A DNA stretch of 64,000 bases from Rhodomicrobium sp. Az07 (GTDB lineage: Bacteria > Pseudomonadota > Alphaproteobacteria > Rhizobiales > Rhodomicrobiaceae). The stretch lies in NCBI RefSeq assembly GCF_018619475.1, contig NZ_JAHFZG010000015.1:31723-95722 (forward strand), written 5' to 3'. Below, piece after piece: positions 46,499 through 61,032 of this stretch; position 1 is the first letter of the stretch, and every line of letters begins with the position of its first letter. The translations under genes and the position numbers were made by a program. The notes beneath the pieces were generated by a model, which did not search any database, had not been told where the DNA came from, and saw only the letters and a list, made by a program, of their open reading frames with translations.

Positions 46499-47377
46499 TT
46501 ACTTCGCCGCGATGTTCTGTGACTTGTTGATCAGATAGCTCACGAATGAGGCGCATGCTCCGATCATGAGCATCGCGTCCGCCTCGTCTACCTTCGCCTC
46601 GGCTTTGTTCGCTACGGTGGCCATCTCTCCTTGTGCATCAAGGTATTCGCAAAGGCTGGTCAGGGCTTTGATGGGCGCCGGGTGCAAAGCGCTGTCGCTT
46701 TCGAGCCTCTCGAAAGCATCGCGCGGCGAGTTCGTGCGGCACACAATGCATGCTGTGGCATAAACCGCCAGTTTCGCCTCCCTGATGCTCTGAGCAGGTC
46801 GCCTCGAAACAAGGGCATCTGCGGCGTTTCTCAAATACAAGCGAGCGTCCGTAAACCTGTCGCCGGCAAGGCTTTCGAAGACGCGATTGACCACGCTCAT
46901 TTCTTCATCCGAAGTAACCGGGAACAGGGTTTTTCCGTCTTCGAGCAGGCGATAGGCCGAGCCCCCTTGTTCGAGGCAGGCGGTAACGCATGCGGGGTCG
47001 AGTGGGCTGGAACGGTGGCGCAAAAGCCACTGAAGAAAGCCGTAAAACTCCGCCCAGCCGCCATCAACGAAAATACTCTTTATTTTTTTGACATTAATAT
47101 CCCAAGAGTTATCGAACTCATCCGCCATCCCGAAGTCAAGCTCGACTTGCTTGTCTAGCAGAACCCCCCGCCACGGATCAGAGAAACACTTCTCGTTGCT
47201 GCGGGAGAAAGGAGGATAGTACGCTGACTTGCTCATGGAAGCGTAAATATGCCGCCAAAGCAGCGCCCTGAGCTGAGGCGTGACCTCGCGCAGCCTGGCC
47301 GCTTTCGAGACTGGCTCCAGCCCTTCGGCTTGGGCGAAGGTGAGATCCCTTCTCAGTTCATATAGATTGGTAGCCAT
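46499..47377 (-). CDS. AbiJ-NTD4-like abortive-infection related protein
   Basis: 292 residues from ATG 47377 (AGGGGG upstream; another Met at 47395 is possible). The N-terminal half (LRALLWRHIYASM, KCFSDPWRGVLLDKQ, INVKKIKSIFVDGGW, EFYGFLQWLLRH) resembles the AbiJ-NTD4 domain. The C-terminal half, beginning FTDARLYLRNAADALVSR and ending ADAMLMIGACASFVSYLINKS, resembles the helical HEPN-like partner domain found in such proteins. Those proteins are predicted abortive infection or RNase effectors. The expected HEPN R-x4-6-H pair is not clear here, so activity may be lost. It is an orphan between housekeeping gcvPB and the mutase genes, with an A/T-rich upstream region. The assignment is from remembered sequence patterns. 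Confidence 0.65.
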   Translation of the reverse strand: MATNLYELRRDLTFAQAEGLEPVSKAARLREVTPQLRALLWRHIYASMSKSAYYPPFSRSNEKCFSDPWRGVLLDKQVELDFGMADEFDNSWDINVKKIKSIFVDGGWAEFYGFLQWLLRHRSSPLDPACVTACLEQGGSAYRLLEDGKTLFPVTSDEEMSVVNRVFESLAGDRFTDARLYLRNAADALVSRRPAQSIREAKLAVYATACIVCRTNSPRDAFERLESDSALHPAPIKALTSLCEYLDAQGEMATVANKAEAKVDEADAMLMIGACASFVSYLINKSQNIAAK

Positions 47378-47491
47378 TCCACAATCCCCCTGCAATCTAG
47401 AGAGGATATTAGGCTAATCGCATAATTAAGTAGTTAAAGAAAACATCACACCCCGCCAGGTGCGATGCCAAAAACAAACGATCCGAGAACG

Positions 47492-49654
<2,163 letters not shown>

Positions 49655-49783
49655 CGTTCGCTTCCAAGTGTCCGTCGATCGACGCAGCCATCAGCTTTTC
49701 TGACGCGCATTCGTCGACCGATGCATATTAAGACGCCTCGCTCCGGCAATGCCAAACAAGCGGGGCCTTCGAAATTCGTAACC

Positions 49784-51769
49784 TCAGGCTTCGTCGAACG
49801 CGCCGAAGTTCTCATCCTCCGCCTCGAGACCGGCAGCTTCCGCCAGTTCCTCGACGCGCAGGATATGCTGCGCCTCTTCGAGAATGGCGAGAGCATTGCA
49901 GCCCTCATAGACAAGTCGGTCCACTGCTGTCCTGTCGTGAGGATCGAGCGACGAAAGAAGCGAAGCCGGGCCGGCGAGATAGACGAGGCTCGCGCCAGCA
50001 CGCTTCAGAGCGGCGGCGGCTCCGGTAACCTCGGCGTATGCCGCGTTGGAAGAACACAGGCAGGCGATGGGCGCGGGGCTTTGCTTGAATGCGGTCGCGA
50101 GCTTTTCGATATCGGTGAAGCCTTTTTCGGGCAAGACGGCCTCGATGCCGCCCGCCGCGAAGAAGCTCTGCACCCAGAGCGAACGCGCGCGGTAGTCCGA
50201 CGGCGAGCCGAGAAGCGCGAGAAATACGGGAGGGCGGGAGCCGATGCTGGCGAGAGCGAAGTCGGCGCGCTGGCGCAGCACTTCGAAGGGTTCGGCGTCG
50301 CGTCGGGCCACGTGGAGAGGGCCACCCGCCATCAGGTCGCTGACGACACGCGAGACCGAACGCAGTTCGGCGAGCGGCACGCCACGCGCAGCGGCGGAAA
50401 CGAGCGCCGCGAAGCGTTCGCCCGCGCCGGCGGCGGGAAGCGCGGAGTCGACGGTCGGATGCACTTCTTCCAGGATGACGGCGGTCGGCTCTTCGACACC
50501 GATCCTCTCGTTGAGGTTCGGGAAGACCGAAACGCCGGTGATCCTTTCCTTGCGGTGTGCGATGGCGCGGTCGCGCTTCTCGGCCGTCTGACGCAGGCGA
50601 GCCGCGACGAAGCCGCTTTCAAGCGCCTTCAAGAGACCGCCCTTGGCTTCCACCTCGCGGAACAGCGCCCAGGCCGACGCGGCGAGCTTTTCCGTCAACG
50701 CCTCGACATAGGCGGACCCGGCTGCCGGATCGGCGACGGCCGAAAGCCACGCCTCGCTCTGAAGCACAAGCCCGGTGTTGCGCGCGATGCGCCGCGAGAG
50801 AGGCGTTGCCTCGGTCGCAGCTTCGTCGAACGGGTAGACTTCGATCGCGCTTGCCCCGCCTATGGCCGCGCCGAACACGCACGCGGTCGCGCGCAGCATG
50901 TTCACCTGCGGATCGTAGGCGGACAGGATGCGCGGCGGCATCTTCGCATAAAGAAGGATATGCTCGTTCGGCGCGAGCCCCGCCGCCTCATGGGCGCGCG
51001 CCCAGAGCAGCCGGATCGCCCGGAACGACGCGATGGTGAGGAACAGGTCAGCGGATGCGCACAGCTTGAAGCCGATGGCTCGCGATGCCTGTTCCGGCGA
51101 TAGCCCGGCCGTTTCCAGCGCGCGCCAGTAGGCGACGGCCGCGGCGAGCGTGAAGCCGAGTTCCTCCACCGCGGAACCGCCAGCGCCATTCCAGGCGCGG
51201 CTCGATGCGAGGAAAGGCGTGACGTGCGGAAAGCGGTCGCGGATGGCAAGCGCTGCGTCGACCGTATCCGCCAATGCGGCTTTGCGGTCGGCCGGAACGT
51301 CGCCCGAGATGGCGAAGGCGGTGATCGGGTCGAAGCCCGCCGTGCCCACGATGGTCTCGTCGGCCTTCGCCAGAAGCAACGCGGCGTCGGCGGGGGAGCT
51401 TCCCGGCGCGAGGAAGACCGGCACACCGGCACCGGCGACAGCCTTCAGCTCGGCCGCCTTGCGAATGACGGGTCCGGTATCGAGGTCGAGGCTCAGGGCC
51501 GTCGCCCCGTTCGCCAGATCGTCGGCCAATTGCCGCTCGGCGTCGGCAAGCGAGGCGCCCGCAACAGGCTGCACGACAAGCCAGCCGCGCTGGCCGTGCC
51601 GCGCGGCCGACGTGGCGGCGCCGGTATACAGCGGCGACGTCGCGAAGCCTTCGTAAAGCTGATTTTCGAGCACGCGGAAAGGTGCGCCCTTCAGCGCCTT
51701 GTCCACGATGGCGCGCCAGTCCGCTTCGGACGCTGGCGGAAATTCTTTGGCAAGTGCGAAATGTTCCAT
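49784..51769 (-). CDS. mutA: Methylmalonyl-CoA mutase small (beta) subunit
   Basis: 661 residues from ATG 51769 (MEHFALAKEFPP). The mutase fold is recognisable (WLVVQPVAGASLADAE, YDPQVNMLRATACVFGAAIGGA split, RIARNTGLVLQSEAWLSAVADPAAGSAYVE split), but the C-terminal domain lacks the DxHxxG cobalt ligand, as expected for the non-catalytic subunit of heterodimeric mutases. The frame is open upstream to 51964, but those residues are unrelated. Gene order small-then-large is the standard one. The upstream region is shared with divergent carB. Confidence 0.92.
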   Translation of the reverse strand: MEHFALAKEFPPASEADWRAIVDKALKGAPFRVLENQLYEGFATSPLYTGAATSAARHGQRGWLVVQPVAGASLADAERQLADDLANGATALSLDLDTGPVIRKAAELKAVAGAGVPVFLAPGSSPADAALLLAKADETIVGTAGFDPITAFAISGDVPADRKAALADTVDAALAIRDRFPHVTPFLASSRAWNGAGGSAVEELGFTLAAAVAYWRALETAGLSPEQASRAIGFKLCASADLFLTIASFRAIRLLWARAHEAAGLAPNEHILLYAKMPPRILSAYDPQVNMLRATACVFGAAIGGASAIEVYPFDEAATEATPLSRRIARNTGLVLQSEAWLSAVADPAAGSAYVEALTEKLAASAWALFREVEAKGGLLKALESGFVAARLRQTAEKRDRAIAHRKERITGVSVFPNLNERIGVEEPTAVILEEVHPTVDSALPAAGAGERFAALVSAAARGVPLAELRSVSRVVSDLMAGGPLHVARRDAEPFEVLRQRADFALASIGSRPPVFLALLGSPSDYRARSLWVQSFFAAGGIEAVLPEKGFTDIEKLATAFKQSPAPIACLCSSNAAYAEVTGAAAALKRAGASLVYLAGPASLLSSLDPHDRTAVDRLVYEGCNALAILEEAQHILRVEELAEAAGLEAEDENFGAFDEA

Positions 51770-52003
51770 GGCGGCGCATGATAGTGATGCGTTCCGTCTC
51801 AGTCCACAGCCAGAGGACCGATTTTTTGCCTTTTTCCGGGGCGCGACACCGCGCCTTAAGGCCGCGTTCGCGACAATCCCGTTTCGGAAGCGCGAGCCGG
51901 AGAGGGAACCTATGCCGCATCGCGAAACGAGGCTGCTAACCAGGCGCCGGCGGCAGGATTGCACCCCCGGATTGCCCGTTCGCGAACATTCGATTCCACG
52001 CTG

Positions 52004-52033
52004 TTGTTGAATCGTCGCCCGCTTCCTTTATAA
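52004..52033 (+). promoter_or_regulatory. Possible carB promoter
   Basis: TTGTTG at 52004-52009 and TTATAA at 52028-52033, 18 bases apart, ending 26 bases before the carB start codon. Reasonable but not strong match. Confidence 0.4.
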
Positions 52034-52059
52034 CGCGACGAAACCCGAGCGCCAGAAGT

Positions 52060-55389
<3,330 letters not shown>

Positions 55390-55398
55390 ACTATGTGT

Positions 55399-55436
55399 GC
55401 CGGTACCGGAGGGCGGTCCGGCGCGCATTGCTTTTT
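55399..55436 (+). terminator. Possible terminator after carB
   Basis: Imperfect hairpin GCCGGTACC / GGTCCGGC (one bulge) ten bases after the stop, with CTTTTTG some 8 bases further. The T-run is somewhat distant from the stem. Confidence 0.4.
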
Positions 55437-55504
55437 GTCGAATTCCACTATCAGATGGATGAACGGTTCCGGGGAACTTTCTCCGGACCTGGGGAGAATT
55501 GGGG

Positions 55505-55984
55505 ATGAGCGAAAAAGTGCCGATGACTGCCCAGGGGCATGCAGCGCTTGAGGCCGAGCTTAAATATTTGAGGAGCGTCGAGCGTCAGCGCATCATCAAG
55601 GCAATCGCGGAGGCACGGTCGCATGGCGACTTGTCCGAAAATGCGGAATATCATGCCGCGAAGGAAGCGCAGGGCATGAACGAGGCGAAGGTGGCGGACC
55701 TCGAAGACAAACTCAGCCGTGCCGAGGTGATCGACATCTCCAAGCTTTCCGGCGAGACTGTGAAATTCGGCGCGACGGTGACGCTCATCGACGAGGACAC
55801 CGAGGAAGAGGTGAAATATCAGATCGTCGGTGATCTCGAAGCCGATGTCCGGAACGGCAAGGTCTCCATCGGTTCGCCGATTGCGCGCGCGCTCATCAGC
55901 AAGAAGGCGGGCGACTCGGTCGAGGTGAACACGCCGCGTGGCGCGAAATCCTACGAAATTCTGAAAGTCGCGTTTCTCGGTTGA
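55505..55984 (+). CDS. greA: Transcription elongation factor GreA
   Basis: 159 residues. Rescues backtracked RNA polymerase by stimulating transcript cleavage. N-terminal coiled-coil hairpin with the acidic tip ([14 protein letters not shown]), and the C-terminal FKBP-like domain ([19 protein letters not shown]). Start ATG 55505 with GGGGAG/GGGG upstream; a TTG two codons earlier is less likely. Followed by a strong terminator. Confidence 0.97.
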   Translation: MSEKVPMTAQGHAALEAELKYLRSVERQRIIKAIAEARSHGDLSENAEYHAAKEAQGMNEAKVADLEDKLSRAEVIDISKLSGETVKFGATVTLIDEDTEEEVKYQIVGDLEADVRNGKVSIGSPIARALISKKAGDSVEVNTPRGAKSYEILKVAFLG

Positions 55985-56038
55985 GCCGTGAAGGTTTCTC
56001 GCGCCGACCAAAGCCGAAGATCCGCACTACAGTCTGCC

Positions 56039-56067
56039 AAAGCCGCCGTTAAAGGCGGCTTTTTTTG
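56039..56067 (+). terminator. Rho-independent terminator after greA
   Basis: Stem AAGCCGCC / GGCGGCTT with a short loop and T7, about 55 bases after the greA stop. Standard intrinsic terminator. Confidence 0.9.
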
Positions 56068-56255
56068 CGCCGAAGCGGGAAAACGCTCCGCAAGCGCGTA
56101 CGCAGGGCCACGCGCGCCATTCGCCGCATGAGCGCTTCGCTGAAATAAACGCCCCACCTCAATCTCGGCCTTAATAGAATTTTCTACTACTGCGGTGCCA
56201 TCGGCAAATCGATCTTTATTTATTGCCATGACGTTTGAATGCGTTTTTTGCGTGT

Positions 56256-57080
56256 ATGGTGGCTCCTACAAACCGGGCTCCGGCTGACTTGCCTCGCGAA
56301 AGCGCTGAATACATCATGTATGCACCTGCTGAAGACTTACACCGTCCTGTCGATCGCGAGAACGTTGCCGAAGCGTTGAATAGCGCTTTGTCCGGTATTG
56401 ACGACTTGGCGATACGTATCTCCGCTCTTGAAAATGCTGTCGATGGGCGAATTCTATTCTCGACTAGCCTCGGAATTGAGGACCAGGTTCTCCTGCACGC
56501 CATCGCCAAGGCGCGTTCGCGCATCGAGGCGTTCACTCTCGACACGGGCCGGCATTTCCCGGAGACCTACGACGTCCTTTCGCGCAGCGAGCGCGTTCTC
56601 GGCACGCGCATCCGCGTCGTCTTTCCCGATGCGGACGACGTCGAGGAGCTTGTCGCGCGGGACGGGATCTTCGGCTTCCGCTATTCGGTCGAGCAGCGGA
56701 AGGCGTGCTGCCACGTCCGCAAGGTTTTGCCCCTAAAGCGCGCGCTCGAAGACGCGGCGGGATGGGTGACGGGCGTTCGCCGCGAGCAGTCCACGACGCG
56801 GGGCGACACGCCCTTCGCGGCTTTCGACGCGCAGCAGAACCTCATCAAGATCAACCCCATCGCCGACTGGACGCTCGAACAGGTGGAAGCCTACGTCGCC
56901 GAGCACAAGGTGCCGGTGAATGCCCTGCACGCGCACGGCTTCCCGTCCATCGGCTGCCAGCCCTGCACGCGCGCCGTCGCGCCCGGCGAAGATATCCGCG
57001 CGGGTCGCTGGTGGTGGGAAGACGAAAACCGCAAGGAATGCGGCCTGCACAACCGCCCCGGCGGTTCGAGAAACCTTTAA
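56256..57080 (+). CDS. cysH: Adenylylsulfate/phosphoadenylylsulfate reductase
   Basis: 274 residues from ATG 56256. Reduces APS (or PAPS) to sulfite in assimilation. Binding loop [25 protein letters not shown], and the redox/Fe-S cysteines Cys151-Cys152 (KACCHVRK), Cys234-x-x-Cys237 (GCQPCTR), with the catalytic Cys262 (KECGLH). The paired cysteines are typical of the 4Fe-4S APS-reducing type. The start is uncertain: TTG 56235, ATG 56256 or ATG 56316 (MYAPAEDL) are all in frame. First of cysH-cysD-cysN. Confidence 0.92.
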   Translation: MVAPTNRAPADLPRESAEYIMYAPAEDLHRPVDRENVAEALNSALSGIDDLAIRISALENAVDGRILFSTSLGIEDQVLLHAIAKARSRIEAFTLDTGRHFPETYDVLSRSERVLGTRIRVVFPDADDVEELVARDGIFGFRYSVEQRKACCHVRKVLPLKRALEDAAGWVTGVRREQSTTRGDTPFAAFDAQQNLIKINPIADWTLEQVEAYVAEHKVPVNALHAHGFPSIGCQPCTRAVAPGEDIRAGRWWWEDENRKECGLHNRPGGSRNL

Positions 57081-57105
57081 TCCGCTTCGAAAGACGTTCC
57101 ATCCG

Positions 57106-58011
57106 ATGACGAAACCCTTATCCCACCTCGACCTGCTTGAAGCGGAAAGCATTGCAATCCTTCGCGAGTCCGCCGCGCAGTTCAAAAAGCTCGTATTCCT
57201 TTATTCGGCGGGCAAGGACTCGACCGCGCTTCTTCATCTCGCGCGCAAGGCATTCTGGCCGCAGAAGCTGCCCTTCCCGCTGCTTCATGTCGATACGACC
57301 TGGGAATTCAAGGAAGTGATCGAGTTTCGCGATCGCACCGCCGAGCGCTTCGGCCTCGATCTTCTTGTGCATATCAACGAGGACGGCGTCGCGCGCAACA
57401 TCAACCCCGTCGACTATTCCCCCTCGGTTTATACCGACGTGATGAAGACGGTGGCCCTCCGTCAGGCGCTCGATAAATATGGCTTCGACGCAGCCATCGG
57501 CGGCGCGCGTCGCGACGAGGAAGCCTCCCGCGCGAAGGAACGCGTCTTCTCGCTGCGTTCGCCGGGCTATCGTTGGGATCCTCGCAAGCAGCGCCCCGAG
57601 ATGTGGAACATCCTCAACGGCCGTCTGGGGCAGGGCGAGACGATGCGCATTTTCCCGCTGTCGAACTGGACCGAAAAGGATGTGTGGCGCTACGTCGCCC
57701 GCGAAAAACTCGACGTGGTGCCGCTTTATTTCGCCAAGGAGCGCCCCGCCATCGAGCGCGACGGGCAGGTTTTCGTCATCAATGACGACCGGCCGTTCTT
57801 GCGGCCCGGCGAGACACCGCGCCTCATCAAGACGCGCTTTCGCACGCTCGGCTGCTGGCCGGTCACGGCTGCCGACAAATCCGACGCCTCCGACATCGAC
57901 TCGGTGCTGGCGGAAACGCTCGCCGCGCGCAATTCCGAGCGGCAGGGGCGCCTTATCGACCACGACACAATCGGCGCGATGGAGCGCAAGAAGGAAGAAG
58001 GATACTTCTGA
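57106..58011 (+). CDS. cysD: Sulfate adenylyltransferase subunit 2
   Basis: 301 residues, ATP sulfurylase small subunit making APS from sulfate and ATP with the GTPase CysN. PP-loop [14 protein letters not shown] near the start, then [14 protein letters not shown] and [16 protein letters not shown]-terminal RRKKxxGYF-type ending ([10 protein letters not shown]). Start [16 protein letters not shown]; its frame is open upstream through cysH. Its stop overlaps the cysN start by one base. Confidence 0.97.
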   Translation: MTKPLSHLDLLEAESIAILRESAAQFKKLVFLYSAGKDSTALLHLARKAFWPQKLPFPLLHVDTTWEFKEVIEFRDRTAERFGLDLLVHINEDGVARNINPVDYSPSVYTDVMKTVALRQALDKYGFDAAIGGARRDEEASRAKERVFSLRSPGYRWDPRKQRPEMWNILNGRLGQGETMRIFPLSNWTEKDVWRYVAREKLDVVPLYFAKERPAIERDGQVFVINDDRPFLRPGETPRLIKTRFRTLGCWPVTAADKSDASDIDSVLAETLAARNSERQGRLIDHDTIGAMERKKEEGYF

Positions 58012-59522
58012 TGCGCTTTGACCCATCCGATGCGTTTACGAGCGCAGAACCCGCGTCCGAAATCGAAGCCTACAGGAAGCCCCCCGTGACAGAGCGCAAG
58101 ACCGCGCCAGAATTGAACGGCATCGTTCGCCTTCTCACCTGCGGTTCGGTGGATGACGGCAAATCCACGCTCATCGGCCGCCTTTTGTGGGACGCCTCTC
58201 CGCTTTACGACGATCAGCGCGAAAAGCTCCTCAAGGAGACGGCGAGCCTCCACGGCGCGAGCCGCCCGGACTTCAGCCGCCTCGTCGACGGTCTCGTCGC
58301 CGAGCAGGAGCAGGGCATTACGATTGACATCGCGTGGCATTATTTCGACACGCCGCATCGCCGCGTCGTGATCATCGACTCGCCGGGACACGAGCAATAT
58401 ACGCGCAACATGGCGACGGGCGCCTCGCACGCCGATGTTGCGGTGCTCCTCGTCGACGCGCAGGCGGGCATCAAGCGGCAGACGCGCCGCCATCTCGCGA
58501 TCCTCGACCTCGCGGGCGTTCGCAAGGTCGTGCTCGCCGTCAACAAGATGGACCTCATCGGCTGGAACAAGGAGCGCTTCGACGCCATCGTCGACGACTT
58601 CGTCAATTCCGTCGCGCGCTTCCCGAGACTGTCGTGGATCGCGATCCCCGTCTCCGCGCTGAACGGCGACAATGTGGCGACGCGCTCGCAGGCGATGGAT
58701 TGGTACAAGGGGCCGACCTTCGTGGAGCATCTCGAAACGGTCGGCGCCCGCGAGGACAATGCGCATGAGTCGTTTCGCATGCCGGTGCAGCTCGTGCTGC
58801 GCGACGGCAAGGGTTTTCGCGGCTTTGCGGGGCGCATCACGGCAGGGACGATCCATGTCGGCGACGCCGTGTCCGACGCGATCTCCGGTCGTTCGAGCAC
58901 CATCGCCAGCATCCGCACCATGGACGGCGACCTCGAAGCGGCGCGTAGCGGCCAGTCCGTGGTGATCGAGCTTGCCGACCATATCGATGTGAGCCGTGGC
59001 AGCGTGCTGACAACGGAAAAGGGCGAGGTGCGGACCGGGCGCGGGCTTGAAGCCCGCATCGTCTGGCTTGCGAACGAACCGTACTCCTCCACTCAGGGCT
59101 ATCTGCTGCGGACGGCCACGGACATGGTTCCGGTGGCTTCGCTAAAGATCCTCGGTCGCCTCGATCTCGACACGCTGGAGCTAAGTGAGGCCGCCACGCT
59201 TGAGCCGAACGGCATCGCCGAGGCACGCATAGACCTCGCGCGCGCCATCGCTGCCGACCGCTTCACGGACCATCGCGGCACGGGTACGTTCATGCTTGTG
59301 GACGCGGTGACGGGCGCAGCAGTGGCGGGTGGCGTCATCCGCGAGGTGAGCGCCGGTGCCGCCGCCGAAAAGGGCGCGTTCCTGCTGTCGAGCGAGCTTT
59401 TGTGGCGGGGCCTCTGCTCCGATCTTGCCGAAGACGATACCGACGGCGAGTTCCGCCGCCGCGCGAACGAGGTAGCGATCATTCTGCGCGCGGCCGGGGT
59501 TTCCGTGGAGTTCGCGGCTTAA
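58011..59522 (+). CDS. cysN: Sulfate adenylyltransferase subunit 1 (GTPase)
   Basis: 503 residues. EF-Tu-like GTPase: P-loop GSVDDGKST (45-53), DSPGHEQY switch II, NKMDLIGW specificity motif, followed by beta-barrel domains. GTP hydrolysis drives APS formation by CysD. There is no C-terminal APS kinase domain (no CysNC fusion), which agrees with direct APS reduction by the CysH type present. The last four bases overlap the convergent methyltransferase gene. Confidence 0.96.
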   Translation: MRFDPSDAFTSAEPASEIEAYRKPPVTERKTAPELNGIVRLLTCGSVDDGKSTLIGRLLWDASPLYDDQREKLLKETASLHGASRPDFSRLVDGLVAEQEQGITIDIAWHYFDTPHRRVVIIDSPGHEQYTRNMATGASHADVAVLLVDAQAGIKRQTRRHLAILDLAGVRKVVLAVNKMDLIGWNKERFDAIVDDFVNSVARFPRLSWIAIPVSALNGDNVATRSQAMDWYKGPTFVEHLETVGAREDNAHESFRMPVQLVLRDGKGFRGFAGRITAGTIHVGDAVSDAISGRSSTIASIRTMDGDLEAARSGQSVVIELADHIDVSRGSVLTTEKGEVRTGRGLEARIVWLANEPYSSTQGYLLRTATDMVPVASLKILGRLDLDTLELSEAATLEPNGIAEARIDLARAIAADRFTDHRGTGTFMLVDAVTGAAVAGGVIREVSAGAAAEKGAFLLSSELLWRGLCSDLAEDDTDGEFRRRANEVAIILRAAGVSVEFAA

Positions 59523-60370
59523 GCCGCGAGCGGCGCCATCTTGCCGGGCGCGGCAACCGATGGTTTATCGGCCTCGCAAAGGTCGGCGGCGCCACGCTTC
59601 TGGATCACGTAGTTGAGCCCCACGCTCTGGCGGAGGCATTCGAGGCCGTAATAGGCACGAGCCTTTTCGGCCGCCTCGCGGTGTCCCATGCGGCGTTTAA
59701 GCCGCAAGGCGCAATAGGCGCCAACCGATTTGAGGCGGAAAACGCCCCGGATCGCAGAGGCAATCGCCACGCGCGCGAACCCGAACGGGATCGGGTAAAG
59801 GAGCACCTGAAGGTGATAGTCTATGCCGAACCGGCGGCCGCCCGCAATGCTCACGAGTTCGAGTCCGTTCTTCTCAGCATAATGCCGCAACGGCATGTGG
59901 GAAAGGTGAGAATAGGAGATTTCGTGGAAGCACTCCATGAAGGCGGCGTAGCCGACGAAGAGCCCGCCGGGCTTCAGGATGCGCGCAATTTCCGCGAAAG
60001 CGGCGCCGACGTCCTCGACGTGCTCCAGCACGGCATCCATGATCGCGATATCGAAACTGGCGTCAGCAAATGGCAGGCTTTCGGCGCGGCCTACGACGGT
60101 GTGGGCGCCCCCGTCGAACGGTTCCACGCCGACCCACGTCCCGCCACCCGCCTCGACGATGGCGCGATTGCGTCCATAGCCGCAGCCGATGTCGATGACA
60201 GATTTACCGGCGCAAATCTGTTTCAGGTCGTAATTAGGCCGATTGATGAAAACCCGGCAGCCGGGCAACAGGTCATCAAGCCTTAACCGTCGCACTCCCT
60301 TGCTTGTGGGTTGCGAGGCTGCGACTGGTGCCGAATGTCTCCCACCCGAAGAGCGATTTTCGGGCGACAT
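59519..60370 (-). CDS. Class I SAM-dependent methyltransferase
   Basis: 283 residues from ATG 60370; GTG at 60385 is the alternative. Methyltransferase domain at about 45-150: motif I VIDIGCGYGRNRAIVE, WVGVEPFDGG, DIAIMDAVLEHVEDV, ILKPGGLFVGYAAF. A membrane-associating hydrophobic stretch may lie in YPIPFGFARVAIASAIRGV. Substrate unknown. It stands alone, its stop overlapping the end of cysN. Codon use matches its neighbours. Confidence 0.8.
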   Translation of the reverse strand: MSPENRSSGGRHSAPVAASQPTSKGVRRLRLDDLLPGCRVFINRPNYDLKQICAGKSVIDIGCGYGRNRAIVEAGGGTWVGVEPFDGGAHTVVGRAESLPFADASFDIAIMDAVLEHVEDVGAAFAEIARILKPGGLFVGYAAFMECFHEISYSHLSHMPLRHYAEKNGLELVSIAGGRRFGIDYHLQVLLYPIPFGFARVAIASAIRGVFRLKSVGAYCALRLKRRMGHREAAEKARAYYGLECLRQSVGLNYVIQKRGAADLCEADKPSVAAPGKMAPLAA

Positions 60371-60815
60371 CAGTTGACCGTGCACTCTGCTTGTCTCCTC
60401 GATCGTGGCCTCCGGATATCAATGGCGGCGCCCGCGTCACTTCGGGGAATGCCGCGCATTTCGGCGCCTACGTTTTGTCCGGCTGGGTGCATGCGCGCTA
60501 CCAATAGGTGTGTTAATAACAACTAATCGCAAAAGTGGCAATGATTTTCAGGAACGCCAGATCAGAGCCCTAGGTCGCAAACCCATAAAAGGGATTCCCG
60601 CATCGGGCGCGCTGTGATTCTGCTCTCCAAACGAGGGAGTTTCTCATGGCGCGCAAGACAGATGGGAGGGTTTTCAACCGCCGGCAAGGCGTGTTGGACC
60701 CATAAATAAAGAAGCGGTCGGAGCGCCAAAAACCACGCATCGGGGCTTGCGGGCGCCTCGCTGATCGCTATAGTGCGGCGTCGCGCTGCTTCGGCTTCGG
60801 TTTGTCGGCGCGTCT
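60371..60815. other. 445-base non-coding stretch before tRNA-Ser
   Basis: No convincing gene on either strand. It should hold the methyltransferase and tRNA promoters; no confident motif was found. Confidence 0.4.
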
Positions 60816-60905
60816 GGAGAGGTGGCCGAGTGGTTGAAGGCGCACGCCTGGAAAGTGTGTAGGCGGGAAACCGTCTCGAGGGTTCGAATCCCTCTCTCTC
60901 CGCCA
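60816..60905 (+). tRNA. tRNA-Ser (anticodon GGA)
   Basis: 90 bases including encoded CCA. The acceptor GGAGAGG pairs with TCTCTCC, the anticodon stem CACGC/GTGTG closes the loop CTGGAAA (anticodon GGA, codons UCC/UCU), a long variable arm is present as in class II tRNAs, and the T-loop has GGTTCGAATCC. It is followed by a T8 run and then by an integrase gene, as in a genomic island attachment site. Confidence 0.96.
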
Positions 60906-61032
60906 TTTTTTTTCGCGAAGGTTCCGTAAGCGCCCGTCTTAATTCATTTTTTTGCCGTAGCGCGAATTGTTCAGCGCTGTTTCCCCCTAATGTGCTATAC
61001 ATTTCGATGCACAATTCGGGAGAGGCGCAGCT

